Shown here: in pieces, positions 55,094 through 63,739 of the stretch | How positions within the stretch are numbered: the first letter of the stretch is position 1 | How the letters are laid out: every line of letters starts with the position of its first letter | Assembly: GCA_965243145.1 (NCBI GenBank) | Contig: CBDEUB010000002.1 | Location: forward strand, 930,001-994,000 | Source of the DNA: CBDBLK01 sp965243145 | GTDB taxonomy: Bacteria; Bdellovibrionota; Bacteriovoracia; Bacteriovoracales; Bacteriovoracaceae | Direction of reading: 5' to 3' | Length of the DNA stretch: 64,000 nucleotides | Notes under the pieces: generated by a model | The model's database searches: none | Told to the model about the DNA's origin: nothing | The model's input: the letters and a program-made list of their open reading frames with translations, nothing else | Translations under genes and position numbers: made by a program

Positions 55094-55966
55094 GTGGCAC
55101 TATTAAAATGGGCAACCCTTTTGCTGCTCTTCCTCTCCCAGGCCAATTTTGGTCTGGCCTCCAGCAAAGTCCTGCAAAGCAGCTATTATCTCTACGACGG
55201 CAAACCTTTGAACCTCAGCGACAACCGTTTTAAACGCTATGTCGTGCCCCAATTGCGCGCCATGGGCCGAGAATATTACCACATTCTTGAAAAGCTGCAC
55301 CCCCTCCACCAGTCACTCATTCCCCTGAAAGGCCATCTGACGGAAATCCGCGGACTCATGGCAGACTTGCAAAATACCTGTTTGCAATCAAATCCCTTGC
55401 CACCCAACTGCACCCATGCCCTAAACCAGATGCAAAAACGATCGCGCCAACTGGATGGCGCGATCCTGGGCCTGTACCACCACCCCCAAATGGACTTTTC
55501 CCGCCTGCGAAACCAGCGGGAAATCAACGCCCTCACCTCTCTGCTTCACTCCCTCGACCGGATGGCCTCCGCCAATTACCGCTTTGGGCACGCCTTGAAC
55601 CCTTTTCTCTTCACCTCCTCGGCCCACGCTCCCCCTTTTGCTTCCCAACACCAAGGCCTGGCGCACTTGGTTCACCAAATGGCGGCCCACGGGGAAATGA
55701 TCCAAACCCAACTTCTGGAGAGTAAACTCAAACAGAATTTCGACTTTGTCTGGCGACAATTTTTTCTGCCGGTGGAAAAGCACATCCTCAAGGAGGGGGA
55801 TGCCGCCTTTATTTTGCGCTCCCTGGAACCTCTCAACATCGCCTGGAACACTTTTCACATGAAGATCACCACAGAGAGTCACAAGCTCCCCTCGGGGGTT
55901 ATTTCCATCACCAAGATCATGCACAACCGTTGGAATTCCGTGCTCAAAATTATCCTCAACAATTAG
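55094..55966 (+). CDS. Secreted helical protein, unknown
   Basis: 290 residues from GTG 55094. Longer upstream frame is antisense to the CrtI-like gene and rejected. Signal peptide VALLKWATLLLLFLSQANFG, then a helical protein with one Cys pair (TCLQSNPLPPNC). No recognised domain. Confidence 0.6.
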   Translation: MALLKWATLLLLFLSQANFGLASSKVLQSSYYLYDGKPLNLSDNRFKRYVVPQLRAMGREYYHILEKLHPLHQSLIPLKGHLTEIRGLMADLQNTCLQSNPLPPNCTHALNQMQKRSRQLDGAILGLYHHPQMDFSRLRNQREINALTSLLHSLDRMASANYRFGHALNPFLFTSSAHAPPFASQHQGLAHLVHQMAAHGEMIQTQLLESKLKQNFDFVWRQFFLPVEKHILKEGDAAFILRSLEPLNIAWNTFHMKITTESHKLPSGVISITKIMHNRWNSVLKIILNN

Positions 55967-56008
55967 GCCTATTCACAAAGCAACACCAAAACCCTATCCT
56001 GCCTTATA

Positions 56009-56185
56009 ATGAAGGCCTCAATTCTCTCTACAGTCGCTTGCGGCCTCCAACTGGTGGGGTTTTTCACCGTGGGGTTGTGTCTGGTGAGTGGCCTCTCCCA
56101 GGGGGACTATGGCCGACTGGAATTGGTGCAGCTAATCGCCGGTTCCGTACTTTTTTACCTGGGTACTGCCCTGCGGGGGAAATGA
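56009..56185 (+). CDS. 58-residue two-helix membrane protein before ruvC
   Basis: Read directly. ATG 56009, stop TGA at 56183-56185 immediately before the ruvC ATG. Two hydrophobic segments (VACGLQLVGFFTVGLCLVSG and LIAGSVLFYLGTAL) separated by a short loop. Zero-gap spacing implies translational coupling with ruvC. Unknown function. Confidence 0.6.
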   Translation: MKASILSTVACGLQLVGFFTVGLCLVSGLSQGDYGRLELVQLIAGSVLFYLGTALRGK

Positions 56186-56704
56186 ATGGCCATTCTCGGC
56201 ATCGACCCCGGTTCTCTCAAGACGGGATATGCTCTGATCGAAACCCGGGGCAAGTCCGTCCGCTACCTGGCCTCAGGGGTTTTGCGCTACCGCCAGGGCA
56301 CTCCGTTTCTGGAGCGCCTGGGCGAAATTTACCACTCCTTCCGCCAAATACTGGATCGCCACCAGCTTCAAGAAGTCGCCATCGAATCTCTAATTCATGT
56401 CCGCAATGTCAATTCCCTGGCCAAATTGGCCCAGGCCAGAGGGGTAATTTTAGCGGCCCTGATGGACACTCACAGGGGCAAAATTTTTGAATACCTGCCC
56501 AACCAAATCAAATTGGCGGTCACCGGACATGGCCACGCCGACAAAAAAACGGTGGAGCAGACCTTGCGCATGATCTTCGCCTGCCCTCTGGAATTTGACA
56601 GCGACGACGAGTCGGATGCCCTGGCGATCGCTCTCGGCCACCACCTGCTGGGCGGCAACACCCGCGGCCTTCACCCTTCGCCAAAAGGAGGAGTGCGGCC
56701 GTGA
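56186..56704 (+). CDS. ruvC: Holliday junction resolvase RuvC
   Basis: 172 residues. RuvC fold with acidic active-site residues: Asp7 (LGIDPGSLKTGYALIE), Glu in AIESLIHVRN, and the Asp pair in SDDESDALAIALGHH. It cleaves Holliday junctions with RuvAB. Overlaps ruvA by 4 bp. Confidence 0.96.
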   Translation: MAILGIDPGSLKTGYALIETRGKSVRYLASGVLRYRQGTPFLERLGEIYHSFRQILDRHQLQEVAIESLIHVRNVNSLAKLAQARGVILAALMDTHRGKIFEYLPNQIKLAVTGHGHADKKTVEQTLRMIFACPLEFDSDDESDALAIALGHHLLGGNTRGLHPSPKGGVRP

Positions 56705-57348
56705 TCGGATACCTGAGCGGAGAAGTGATCGCCTCCGACGGCGTTTATACCATCGTCAAAACCGCCTCCGGCATCGGCCATCAAGTCTATTTTTCTGGCC
56801 GTTTGATGCCGGGGGATCAGGTCGCTTGGTACACCTCCATGGTGGTGCGGGAAAATGGCCACTTTCTCTACGCCTTTCCCCACCTGAGAGACAAAAAATT
56901 GTTTGAGGCACTGATCGAAATCAAGGGAGTGGGGCCAAAATCCGCCTACACCCTGTGGGCCAAACTGGGGTTTGAACAAACCCTGGCAGCACTCCGCGGG
57001 GAAGACAAAAAAAAGCTCACCCGCGCCCCCGGAATAGGGCCAAAGGCCGCCGCTCAAATTCTCCTGGAACTCGGCCCTAAAAGCGACAAACTGGCCAAAT
57101 TGTTGGCCGACGGGAATATTCCCCTGGCCATGGCCAACCCGTCCCCCTCCGTATCTCCGGTGGACGACGGCCAGACAACTCCGGTGGTCAGCGATGCCCT
57201 GATGGCCTTTAAAGAACTGGGATTCCGCGAGGAGCGCGTACAACCCATCATCCAGCGCTTGATGCAAGAGGAGCACGGCCGGGGCCAGGCCGGATCGCCC
57301 ATCACCAAAGCGGAACAATTGGTGCAACTGGTTCTCAAGGAGCTTTAA
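56701..57348 (+). CDS. ruvA: Holliday junction branch migration subunit RuvA
   Basis: 215 residues. OB-fold N-terminus (MIGYLSGEVI), two helix-hairpin-helix motifs (IEIKGVGPKSAYTL and APGIGPKAAAQILLEL), acidic linker and C-terminal RuvB-binding domain (VSDALMAFKELGFREE). Binds Holliday junctions. Second gene of ruvCAB. Confidence 0.96.
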   Translation: MIGYLSGEVIASDGVYTIVKTASGIGHQVYFSGRLMPGDQVAWYTSMVVRENGHFLYAFPHLRDKKLFEALIEIKGVGPKSAYTLWAKLGFEQTLAALRGEDKKKLTRAPGIGPKAAAQILLELGPKSDKLAKLLADGNIPLAMANPSPSVSPVDDGQTTPVVSDALMAFKELGFREERVQPIIQRLMQEEHGRGQAGSPITKAEQLVQLVLKEL

Positions 57349-57350
57349 AA

Positions 57351-58337
57351 GTGGAGAGTGAAACCGTTTTCAAGACCACAGCGCGGCCGCACGAAAGGCA
57401 GCACGAAGCGGGACTGCGGCCGGCCCAGTGGAGCGAGTACATTGGCCAAAAAAAAGTTCTCGACAATATTGGCGTGATGATCGAATCGGCCAATATCCGC
57501 CACCAGGCGATGGATCACTGTCTGCTCTCGGGGCCGCCGGGCCTGGGCAAAACTTCCCTGGCCATGATCGTCGCCAAGCAACTGGGCGGCCAACTGCAAG
57601 TCATTTCTGGCCCGGCCCTGGACAAGAAGGGAGACTTGGCGGCCATTTTGGGCCAACTCGCCCCCCGCGATGTGCTCTTTATCGACGAAATCCACCGCCT
57701 GCCCATCGCCGTTGAGGAAGTGCTCTACTCGGCCATGGAAGATTTTAGGTTGGACATTGTGATCGGCCAGGGAGTGGCGGCGCGAACCATGCAGATCGAA
57801 CTCCCCCCCTTTACCCTCATCGGTGCCACCACCCGCTCTGGACTTTTATCCAATCCCCTGCGTACGCGCTTTATGGCGGATTTGCACTTCGATTTTTACC
57901 TGGCCGAAGAGTTGGTGCGCATCGTGGAGTTGAACGCCCGCAAATTGGGGGTGGTGCTCTCCCCCACGGCCGCCGAGCGCATTGCCAAATGTGGCCGCGG
58001 CACTCCCCGCATCGCCAACCGCATCCTGCGGCGGGTGCGGGACTTTGCTTTAGTTGATGGAACCGATCAGCTGGGAGTGGAACAGGTGGAAAAATCCCTC
58101 GCCACCATGGAAATAGACACCCACGGACTCGACCGTATGGATCGCAAAATTTTGCGGGTGATCCAAGATTATTATTCGGGAGGGCCTGTGGGCATTGAGG
58201 CCTTGTGTGCCACCCTCGCCGAAGACCGCATCACCATCGAAGATGTCTTTGAACCCTACCTGCTCAAAGAGGGCCTACTCTTGCGTACTCCCCGGGGCAG
58301 GGAAATCACCGACAAGGCCAGGGACTACCTGACATAG
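57351..58337 (+). CDS. ruvB: Holliday junction branch migration ATPase RuvB
   Basis: 328 residues from GTG 57351. AAA+ motor: Walker A SGPPGLGKTS, Walker B LFIDEIHRL, sensor GATTRSGLLSNPLRTRF including the Arg finger, C-terminal winged helix ending PRGREITDKARDYL. Drives branch migration together with RuvA. Confidence 0.97.
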   Translation: MESETVFKTTARPHERQHEAGLRPAQWSEYIGQKKVLDNIGVMIESANIRHQAMDHCLLSGPPGLGKTSLAMIVAKQLGGQLQVISGPALDKKGDLAAILGQLAPRDVLFIDEIHRLPIAVEEVLYSAMEDFRLDIVIGQGVAARTMQIELPPFTLIGATTRSGLLSNPLRTRFMADLHFDFYLAEELVRIVELNARKLGVVLSPTAAERIAKCGRGTPRIANRILRRVRDFALVDGTDQLGVEQVEKSLATMEIDTHGLDRMDRKILRVIQDYYSGGPVGIEALCATLAEDRITIEDVFEPYLLKEGLLLRTPRGREITDKARDYLT

Positions 58338-58490
58338 ATATTGATCTTATACAAACCAATTAAATCAGTCGGCATTTTAATCTTTGAATTTTTTAGCTTT
58401 TACTACTTGACGGGATTTGAGAGAGAGAAGAAACTGATTAAGCACAGTCAATTTTGATCGTGCGCCCAACTCTCACCCAAGGAGGTTACC

Positions 58491-59300
58491 GTGAGAATTT
58501 TGTTTGCTTCCCTGTTCGCTTCCATTCTCCTGTTTTCTGCTCAAGCGGAAGACAACAAGGCCCGCAATGCCAAAGAAGTTAAGGCGTTGAAGAACCGCTT
58601 GTTCGGAGTCGACCCCACCAGGCGTTCACACCATGAAGGTGCTGGCCTCTACATTGCCGCCGACCTCGGCCCACACCTATTGGGTGAAGACCCGGCCAAC
58701 AATTTCAGCGTCAATGCCGCCGAAGGTGTACGCGAAGGCGACATCCCTCTCGAAAATCAAGGTATTTTTGGCGATTATGCAGTCAACATGGGGTTCCAAA
58801 GAGCACTCTCCGGTGCTGTTGGCCTGCGCTTTGAAGGCGGGTACAGGTGGATGAGTTTTGATCTGGGCCACCCCACTTACTCCCGCGTGGACTTCGCCCC
58901 CATCCCCCTTGAGCAAGTCAACCAATTGGTTGCTCTGGAGGGAACTGCCAACTTGAGCGGCCCCCGCGCCGGCGTCTTTCTCGACTTTGGCCTAGGTGAT
59001 TCGGGCAGCTTTATGTATGTTGGCTCCAGCATTGGTTTTACCCAAGTGGCGGCCCAATACGATATGGCCCTCGGCTCTCTCAGCAGCATGATGGATGACC
59101 AGGCCAGAACGACTACTCTAAGTGCCGAGGCAGGAGCAGTCTTGCGCCTAGGTGGCCGACTTGGCCTTCGCATAGGCTATGAGTGGTTGCGCATCAACGA
59201 AGTTGACTTGATGACAACTGGTGGTAGTGGTGTCAATGTTATGCCCGGCGACCGCCACACTGTGAAAGTGGGCATTTTCCACTTCTTCCGCAGAAGATAA
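58491..59300 (+). CDS. Outer-membrane beta-barrel protein 1
   Basis: 269 residues from GTG 58491, AAGGAGG upstream. Signal peptide MRILFASLFASILLFSAQA. The rest alternates polar and aromatic residues as amphipathic strands (GAGLYIAADLGPHLL, AVGLRFEGGYRWMSFDL, LGLRIGYEWLRINEVDL), fitting an eight-stranded opacity-type barrel. It ends HFFRRR, extending past the usual terminal aromatic. Paralogue of the gene at 59969. Confidence 0.8.
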   Translation: MRILFASLFASILLFSAQAEDNKARNAKEVKALKNRLFGVDPTRRSHHEGAGLYIAADLGPHLLGEDPANNFSVNAAEGVREGDIPLENQGIFGDYAVNMGFQRALSGAVGLRFEGGYRWMSFDLGHPTYSRVDFAPIPLEQVNQLVALEGTANLSGPRAGVFLDFGLGDSGSFMYVGSSIGFTQVAAQYDMALGSLSSMMDDQARTTTLSAEAGAVLRLGGRLGLRIGYEWLRINEVDLMTTGGSGVNVMPGDRHTVKVGIFHFFRRR

Positions 59301-59340
59301 CGACTTCAATCCTCTCCAGGCGAGAGGAACAAAACTTCAA

Positions 59341-59374
59341 AACGGCCACCCTCTTGCGGTGGCCGTTTTTTTTT
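59341..59374 (+). terminator. Rho-independent terminator
   Basis: AACGGCCACC and GGTGGCCGTT form a perfect 10-bp stem with a 7-nt loop followed by nine T. Ends transcription of the barrel gene before the dCMP deaminase. Confidence 0.95.
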
Positions 59375-59388
59375 GCCATAGTGGCATC

Positions 59389-59904
59389 ATGAACACCCCT
59401 CAGGCCACTCCCCGCACGCCCCCCAGCTGGGACGAATATTTTATGCTCCAAGCGGTGATCGTCTCCCTCAGGAGCAAAGACCCCAGCACCCAGGTGGGAG
59501 CGGTCTTAGTCGATGGAGACAACCGCCAAATCAGCATGGGTTACAACGGTTTTGTGGCGGGAATCGACGAGTCCCAATTGCCCTGGGGTAAGGATGCAAA
59601 CGCCAAATTTGAAAACCAAAAGTACGCCTATGTCGTCCACGCCGAGGCCAACGCCATCTTACAGGCAATGCGCCCCCTCAAAGATTCCCGCTGTTATGTG
59701 ACCCACTTCCCCTGCAACGAATGTGCCAAACTCATCGCCTCGGCCAAAGTGGGGGAAGTTGCCTACCTCTCCAAGGGCAACCTGCGGCCAGAACAACTGC
59801 ACACTTCCGAAAAAACTTTACAACTCTCCGGTGTCTCTCTGCGCCAATTCTCCCTGTCCCCGGGACTCATCTCCAATGTCTGCCAACACCTTCAGGGCCT
59901 TTAA
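59389..59904 (+). CDS. dCMP deaminase
   Basis: 171 residues. Zinc site: HAEANAIL (His, catalytic Glu) and FPCNECAK (two Cys). Converts dCMP to dUMP for thymidylate synthesis; ComEB-like length. N-terminal TPPSWDEYFMLQA is typical. It lies only 14 bp after the terminator. Confidence 0.93.
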   Translation: MNTPQATPRTPPSWDEYFMLQAVIVSLRSKDPSTQVGAVLVDGDNRQISMGYNGFVAGIDESQLPWGKDANAKFENQKYAYVVHAEANAILQAMRPLKDSRCYVTHFPCNECAKLIASAKVGEVAYLSKGNLRPEQLHTSEKTLQLSGVSLRQFSLSPGLISNVCQHLQGL

Positions 59905-59968
59905 AGGCAATTTGTCTTTAGGGAAAATTTAGGATATATTGATAAAAACTCAACCAGGGAGAGGTTCC

Positions 59969-60799
59969 GTGAAAATTTTACTGCTTGCTATTTTGGCCAT
60001 CGCTCTCAACCTTAACACCCGCGCAGGGAGCGAGGAAGAACCGCCCAAAGGCATCTATTTCTCGGGGGCCATTCACCTAGGCCCAATGACCGCCCGCCCG
60101 TCAAACCTCCCCGCCAACGAACGATTATTCCTGGTGGGAAGTCCCATTCCTCAAGATGGCCTCGGCGAGATGGGAGATTTCAACCCCAAAATCGGCATTA
60201 CCGAGAAGGCCTCCGATCCGGGCAACATGAGCACCATCAACTGGGGTGAACTGGAATTCAATGTCGGGCATAAAACCTTTCCCGGCAGGCAAAGGCGTGT
60301 GGGCATCCGCACCCAAGGCGGCATCAAGTGGATCAGGGCCGCCCTAGGAGGCCTCACTTACCAAGAGAATGAAACGGCGGAAGTGCTGGCCTTTCCCGTG
60401 GAAGAATTTTTGGATTTGTTGCAAATTGAAATGGGGGGAACCGCACGCATGTTTGGCCCCCACGGCGGGGTTTTCCTGGATTTCCATTTCGACGACGCCG
60501 GACACTTCATCTACGCCGGCTCCAGCTTTGGCCTAGTCAACTTAAATGTGGAATATAATATCCGCACTCAACTCCTTCCCTTCGACCTGTCCACTCAAGA
60601 CTCCAACTGGGTGTCGGTTTTTAAACACGAAATGGGCGTGGGGTTCCAATTGAACAAACGCCTGGCCCTCAAAGTCGGCTACGAATTTTCAAAATTCGGC
60701 ACCACGGAACTCTTTTCTGGCCCCGACAAGGGCCTGGTCACCCCCACTGGCCGGCACAATTTTAAACTCAGTCTGTTGCATTGGTTCCGCAGGAAATAA
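59969..60799 (+). CDS. Outer-membrane beta-barrel protein 2
   Basis: 276 residues from GTG 59969, AGGGAGAGG upstream. Signal peptide KILLLAILAIALNLNTRA. Strand pattern and conserved segments (GGVFLDFHFDDAGHFIYAGSS; end LLHWFRRK) match barrel protein 1, so the two are a duplicated pair. Function unknown. Confidence 0.8.
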   Translation: MKILLLAILAIALNLNTRAGSEEEPPKGIYFSGAIHLGPMTARPSNLPANERLFLVGSPIPQDGLGEMGDFNPKIGITEKASDPGNMSTINWGELEFNVGHKTFPGRQRRVGIRTQGGIKWIRAALGGLTYQENETAEVLAFPVEEFLDLLQIEMGGTARMFGPHGGVFLDFHFDDAGHFIYAGSSFGLVNLNVEYNIRTQLLPFDLSTQDSNWVSVFKHEMGVGFQLNKRLALKVGYEFSKFGTTELFSGPDKGLVTPTGRHNFKLSLLHWFRRK

Positions 60800-60909
60800 T
60801 ATTCCCCACCCAGTTTCAAAAATGGCCATGGCCTAAAATGGCCTAACCATTAAGGCCGCTCCGCCAGTATCCGATACGGTAGGCATCCGGTAATGGAAGG
60901 GAAACAAAG

Positions 60910-61617
60910 ATGGGATGGAATATTTTTGCGGGAATTTTCTTAGGCCTGGCCACTGCTTGCTATTCACCCTCGGAGACGCGAACCAAGGGGGGGCGGAGCG
61001 TGGACGAGACTTCCGCCATCTTTGGCGACTACAGTTCCGCTTCCCACTACTACCTGAGAAGCGGCGATGGTTTGGCCAACAGTTCCCACCACGACCCCAA
61101 CTCTGGCCAAATTCCCGACGAAATTTCCCATTGTACTTGGTCGCTCAATGGAACCGACGGGTACGCTTCGGGCAGCGGGCATTTTTCTCAAGGGGAACTC
61201 GACCAAAACCAAAAAAATCTCAATTTGTGCCAACACAAAGGGGACGAACTCAAAGTTTATCTGCAACTCAAATACATTCCCACCGAGGGAGTGTGCCTGA
61301 TCCCCACCTTCCGCAACGAGCAAGACGGCAAACAAACCAGCATTGGAAATTTCCGCTGCCAGCGCATGGCCTCCGACAACACCAAGGCCCAACTCTTTGA
61401 ACTGGTCAAAGACCGGGTGGGGTTTACCCAATTTCCCATCAACGGCGTGATGCTGATGAAGGATAAAAAATACACTTTTCCCCCACCTTACCCTAAGCAC
61501 CCCATTTCCAACTTAGCGGCCTACAACCACTGCATGCAACAACTGGTGCAAAAGCGCAACCACCTCTTTTGTGTCGCCTTTAAGCGGGCGGGGCACTATC
61601 ACTACCATCAATTCTAG
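60910..61617 (+). CDS. Lipoprotein, unknown
   Basis: 235 residues. Signal with lipobox-like LATAC (Cys about residue 17). The mature protein is polar, contains several Cys (HC, LC, VC, RC) and a His-rich C-terminus (GHYHYHQF). Sorting to the outer membrane is likely. Its stop codon TAG overlaps the first bases of repeat copy 3. Confidence 0.7.
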   Translation: MGWNIFAGIFLGLATACYSPSETRTKGGRSVDETSAIFGDYSSASHYYLRSGDGLANSSHHDPNSGQIPDEISHCTWSLNGTDGYASGSGHFSQGELDQNQKNLNLCQHKGDELKVYLQLKYIPTEGVCLIPTFRNEQDGKQTSIGNFRCQRMASDNTKAQLFELVKDRVGFTQFPINGVMLMKDKKYTFPPPYPKHPISNLAAYNHCMQQLVQKRNHLFCVAFKRAGHYHYHQF

Positions 61618-61744
61618 TAAGCGCTCACACTTCAGGCCATCTTGTGAGTCAGCTTCACCATCACTCCCTGCAGCGTGCAGAAAGCACGCCTCAGTCGCTC
61701 TGTCTCGCTTCCCCCCAATCTGACCTAAATTGTGAGCACTTACC
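61616..61744 (-). repeat. 129-bp dispersed element, copy 3
   Basis: Outer stem GTAAGTGCTCACA with TGTGAGCGCTTAC and central stem GCGTGC...GCACGC, each base-paired within this copy although different from copies 1 and 2. Sits between converging genes. Confidence 0.9.
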
Positions 61745-61766
61745 ATGCCATTATCACAATTTTAAA

Positions 61767-62753
61767 CTACAGAGCGAGAGAGAGTCCGGCGTAGAGGGAA
61801 TTGCCGTAACTGCCGCGGTAATTCCACAATTTGGCGGCGATCACATCCCTGTCCCGCAGGCGGCGGGAGCGAAAGGTGGCCCCCAATTCCATTTTTAAGG
61901 CGGGGTGGAGAGAAACTAGGGCCAATTGCAGTTGAGTATTCAAAACCGAAAAGCGGAGTTTGCGATCCAGGGCCAGGGCGGAGGGGGCCGAACCCGCTTT
62001 GCCAACGGAATAGTTGAAGGCCTCCAACAGCAAGCGCGCCCCTGGCCCAAATTGCCAACCCAAACTGGCCGACGGCCGCAGGACATTGCCAATGTGTTTT
62101 TCGCCGGAGTGGCGGGGCCGTCCAGTCAAGTGCATTTCATAACCCAGACCTAAGACAACACTGGAAAACCGCTTGGCAGTGCTCACTCCCAAAATGCGGG
62201 AGGTTGCTCCACTGGCCAGTGGGGACTTGCGCGCCTTCCAGCGTAACCCTCCATAAAAATCGAGAGTGACTTGGGACTGAGGGGGGCCAAACTGCAACCA
62301 GTGAAACCCCACGATCGCTTTAGGATTCCCCGCCTGCCATCTTCCTTCTCCGGCAAACTCGGGGGAGGGCGACCGCGCCTGCCAGTAATGGCCTTGGAAA
62401 AAGAATTGGCCAGCGATCTGTCCGCCGCCGTTCAAGTGGACGAAGTTGACTTGGGGGCCTTGCAATCCCGGCAAGTCTATGTTGACACTCTCGTAGTGCA
62501 AACCAAACTCTACCCCTCGGGGTGGGGCCGAAGAGGGCCTTGACGAAGATCGCGACGAGGGCCTCGGTGTGCGCACAGTCTTGAGACGGGGGCGGGGAAT
62601 AGGAGTAGATGCGGGCGCGGGAGAAACAACCCTGGCCCCCGAACTCTGCGGCCTCACTTTTTCAGGCGCACTGTAATCGACCAGGGCCTGGGCCTCACTG
62701 GCCAGGCCCAAGCACAAACCCCAGGCCATCCACTTTCCAGCTTTTCCATCCAT
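61767..62753 (-). CDS. Probable outer-membrane protein with Pro/Arg-rich linker
   Basis: 328 residues with a signal peptide (KWMAWGLCLGLASEAQA). A low-complexity Pro/Ser/Arg linker spans about residues 45-80. The rest is a set of amphipathic strands (for example VTLDFYGGLRWKARK, SVVLGLGYEMHLT, LYAGLSLAL), ending in a hydrophobic strand whose last residue is Leu. A beta-barrel of about 10 strands is inferred. Confidence 0.7.
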   Translation of the reverse strand: MDGKAGKWMAWGLCLGLASEAQALVDYSAPEKVRPQSSGARVVSPAPASTPIPRPRLKTVRTPRPSSRSSSRPSSAPPRGVEFGLHYESVNIDLPGLQGPQVNFVHLNGGGQIAGQFFFQGHYWQARSPSPEFAGEGRWQAGNPKAIVGFHWLQFGPPQSQVTLDFYGGLRWKARKSPLASGATSRILGVSTAKRFSSVVLGLGYEMHLTGRPRHSGEKHIGNVLRPSASLGWQFGPGARLLLEAFNYSVGKAGSAPSALALDRKLRFSVLNTQLQLALVSLHPALKMELGATFRSRRLRDRDVIAAKLWNYRGSYGNSLYAGLSLAL

Positions 62754-62777
62754 GGCAAACTCCTTTTCGCGTACTCT

Positions 62778-63221
62778 TCAAAAACTCTTGGCCAACAGGC
62801 CCCAATGCCGCTCAGTGCTTCTCTGTAAAATGGCCCCCTGGCCAGTGGGAAAATCTACAAAATCCCCCGCCAAATGTTTTACCATGGAACTCATATAGGG
62901 CATGTGGCCCACCAACATGAGGTCGTCTGGCCAATCTTCCAAACGCTCGGCCCAGACAGAAACCGGACTTTCCGATTTTAAATCCTGGCCCACTTCCAGA
63001 GACGGCCGGGGCGTGCACTGAGCGAAGGATTCCCACAAAATGGTGGCAGTCTGTTCGGCCCGTAAAACTCCCGAATGGACGATTTTGGCGGGAATAAAAT
63101 TTTCCCGTTGCAAATAATCGGCCAGGGCCAAAACTTGGGCGCGCCCCTGCTCGGAAAGTTCTCGTTCAGGACTCCCTTCCCGATAGGGTGCCTGGCCATG
63201 CCTGACTAAGATTAACTTCAC
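62778..63221 (-). CDS. sixA: Histidine phosphatase SixA-like
   Basis: 147 residues from GTG. The catalytic RHG motif (LVRHGQAPY) and the later LVGHMPYMS His define the family. SixA removes phosphate from phosphohistidine proteins; the specific target here is unknown. GGAGG lies immediately before the GTG, closer than usual. Confidence 0.85.
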   Translation of the reverse strand: MKLILVRHGQAPYREGSPERELSEQGRAQVLALADYLQRENFIPAKIVHSGVLRAEQTATILWESFAQCTPRPSLEVGQDLKSESPVSVWAERLEDWPDDLMLVGHMPYMSSMVKHLAGDFVDFPTGQGAILQRSTERHWGLLAKSF

Positions 63222-63283
63222 CCCTCCATTATAACGCTTGGTGAAAATTAGGCAAACCTTTGCCCCTATGTTAGCCTCCCGGC

Positions 63284-63739
63284 ATGAATTTGCCCCATAA
63301 ACTGCAAGAGAGAAAAGAGCGCCTGGTGCAAGACTTTCAGTCGCTGGGCGACTGGGAGGAGCGCTACCACAAAATTATCGACATGGGCAGAGAATTGCCC
63401 CCCATGCACGAGGCCCACAAAATCGAGTCCAATCTGGTCAAAGGCTGCCAAAGTCAACTGTGGTTGTCCGCCGAATTGCGCGAGGGAAAAATCACCTTCC
63501 ACGCCGACAGCGACGCCGCCATCTCTAAAGGTATCGTGGCCTTGCTGGTGAATCTCTACAACGGTTCCGCCCCCCGTGAAATTCTGCACCTGGATCAGAG
63601 TTTTATCGATGAACTGGGACTGCGCCAACACCTCTCCATGAGTCGCGCCAACGGCCTGGCCAGCGTGCTCAAACAAATGCACTTTTACGCCCTGGCGTTT
63701 GAGGCCAAACAACGGGAAGGAGGTTCAGCATGTCCTTAA
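63284..63739 (+). CDS. sufE: Sulfur acceptor protein SufE
   Basis: 151 residues. The conserved active-site loop VKGCQSQLWL contains the Cys that accepts persulfide from SufS during Fe-S assembly. The C-terminus overlaps the hemB start by 10 bp. Confidence 0.93.
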   Translation: MNLPHKLQERKERLVQDFQSLGDWEERYHKIIDMGRELPPMHEAHKIESNLVKGCQSQLWLSAELREGKITFHADSDAAISKGIVALLVNLYNGSAPREILHLDQSFIDELGLRQHLSMSRANGLASVLKQMHFYALAFEAKQREGGSACP

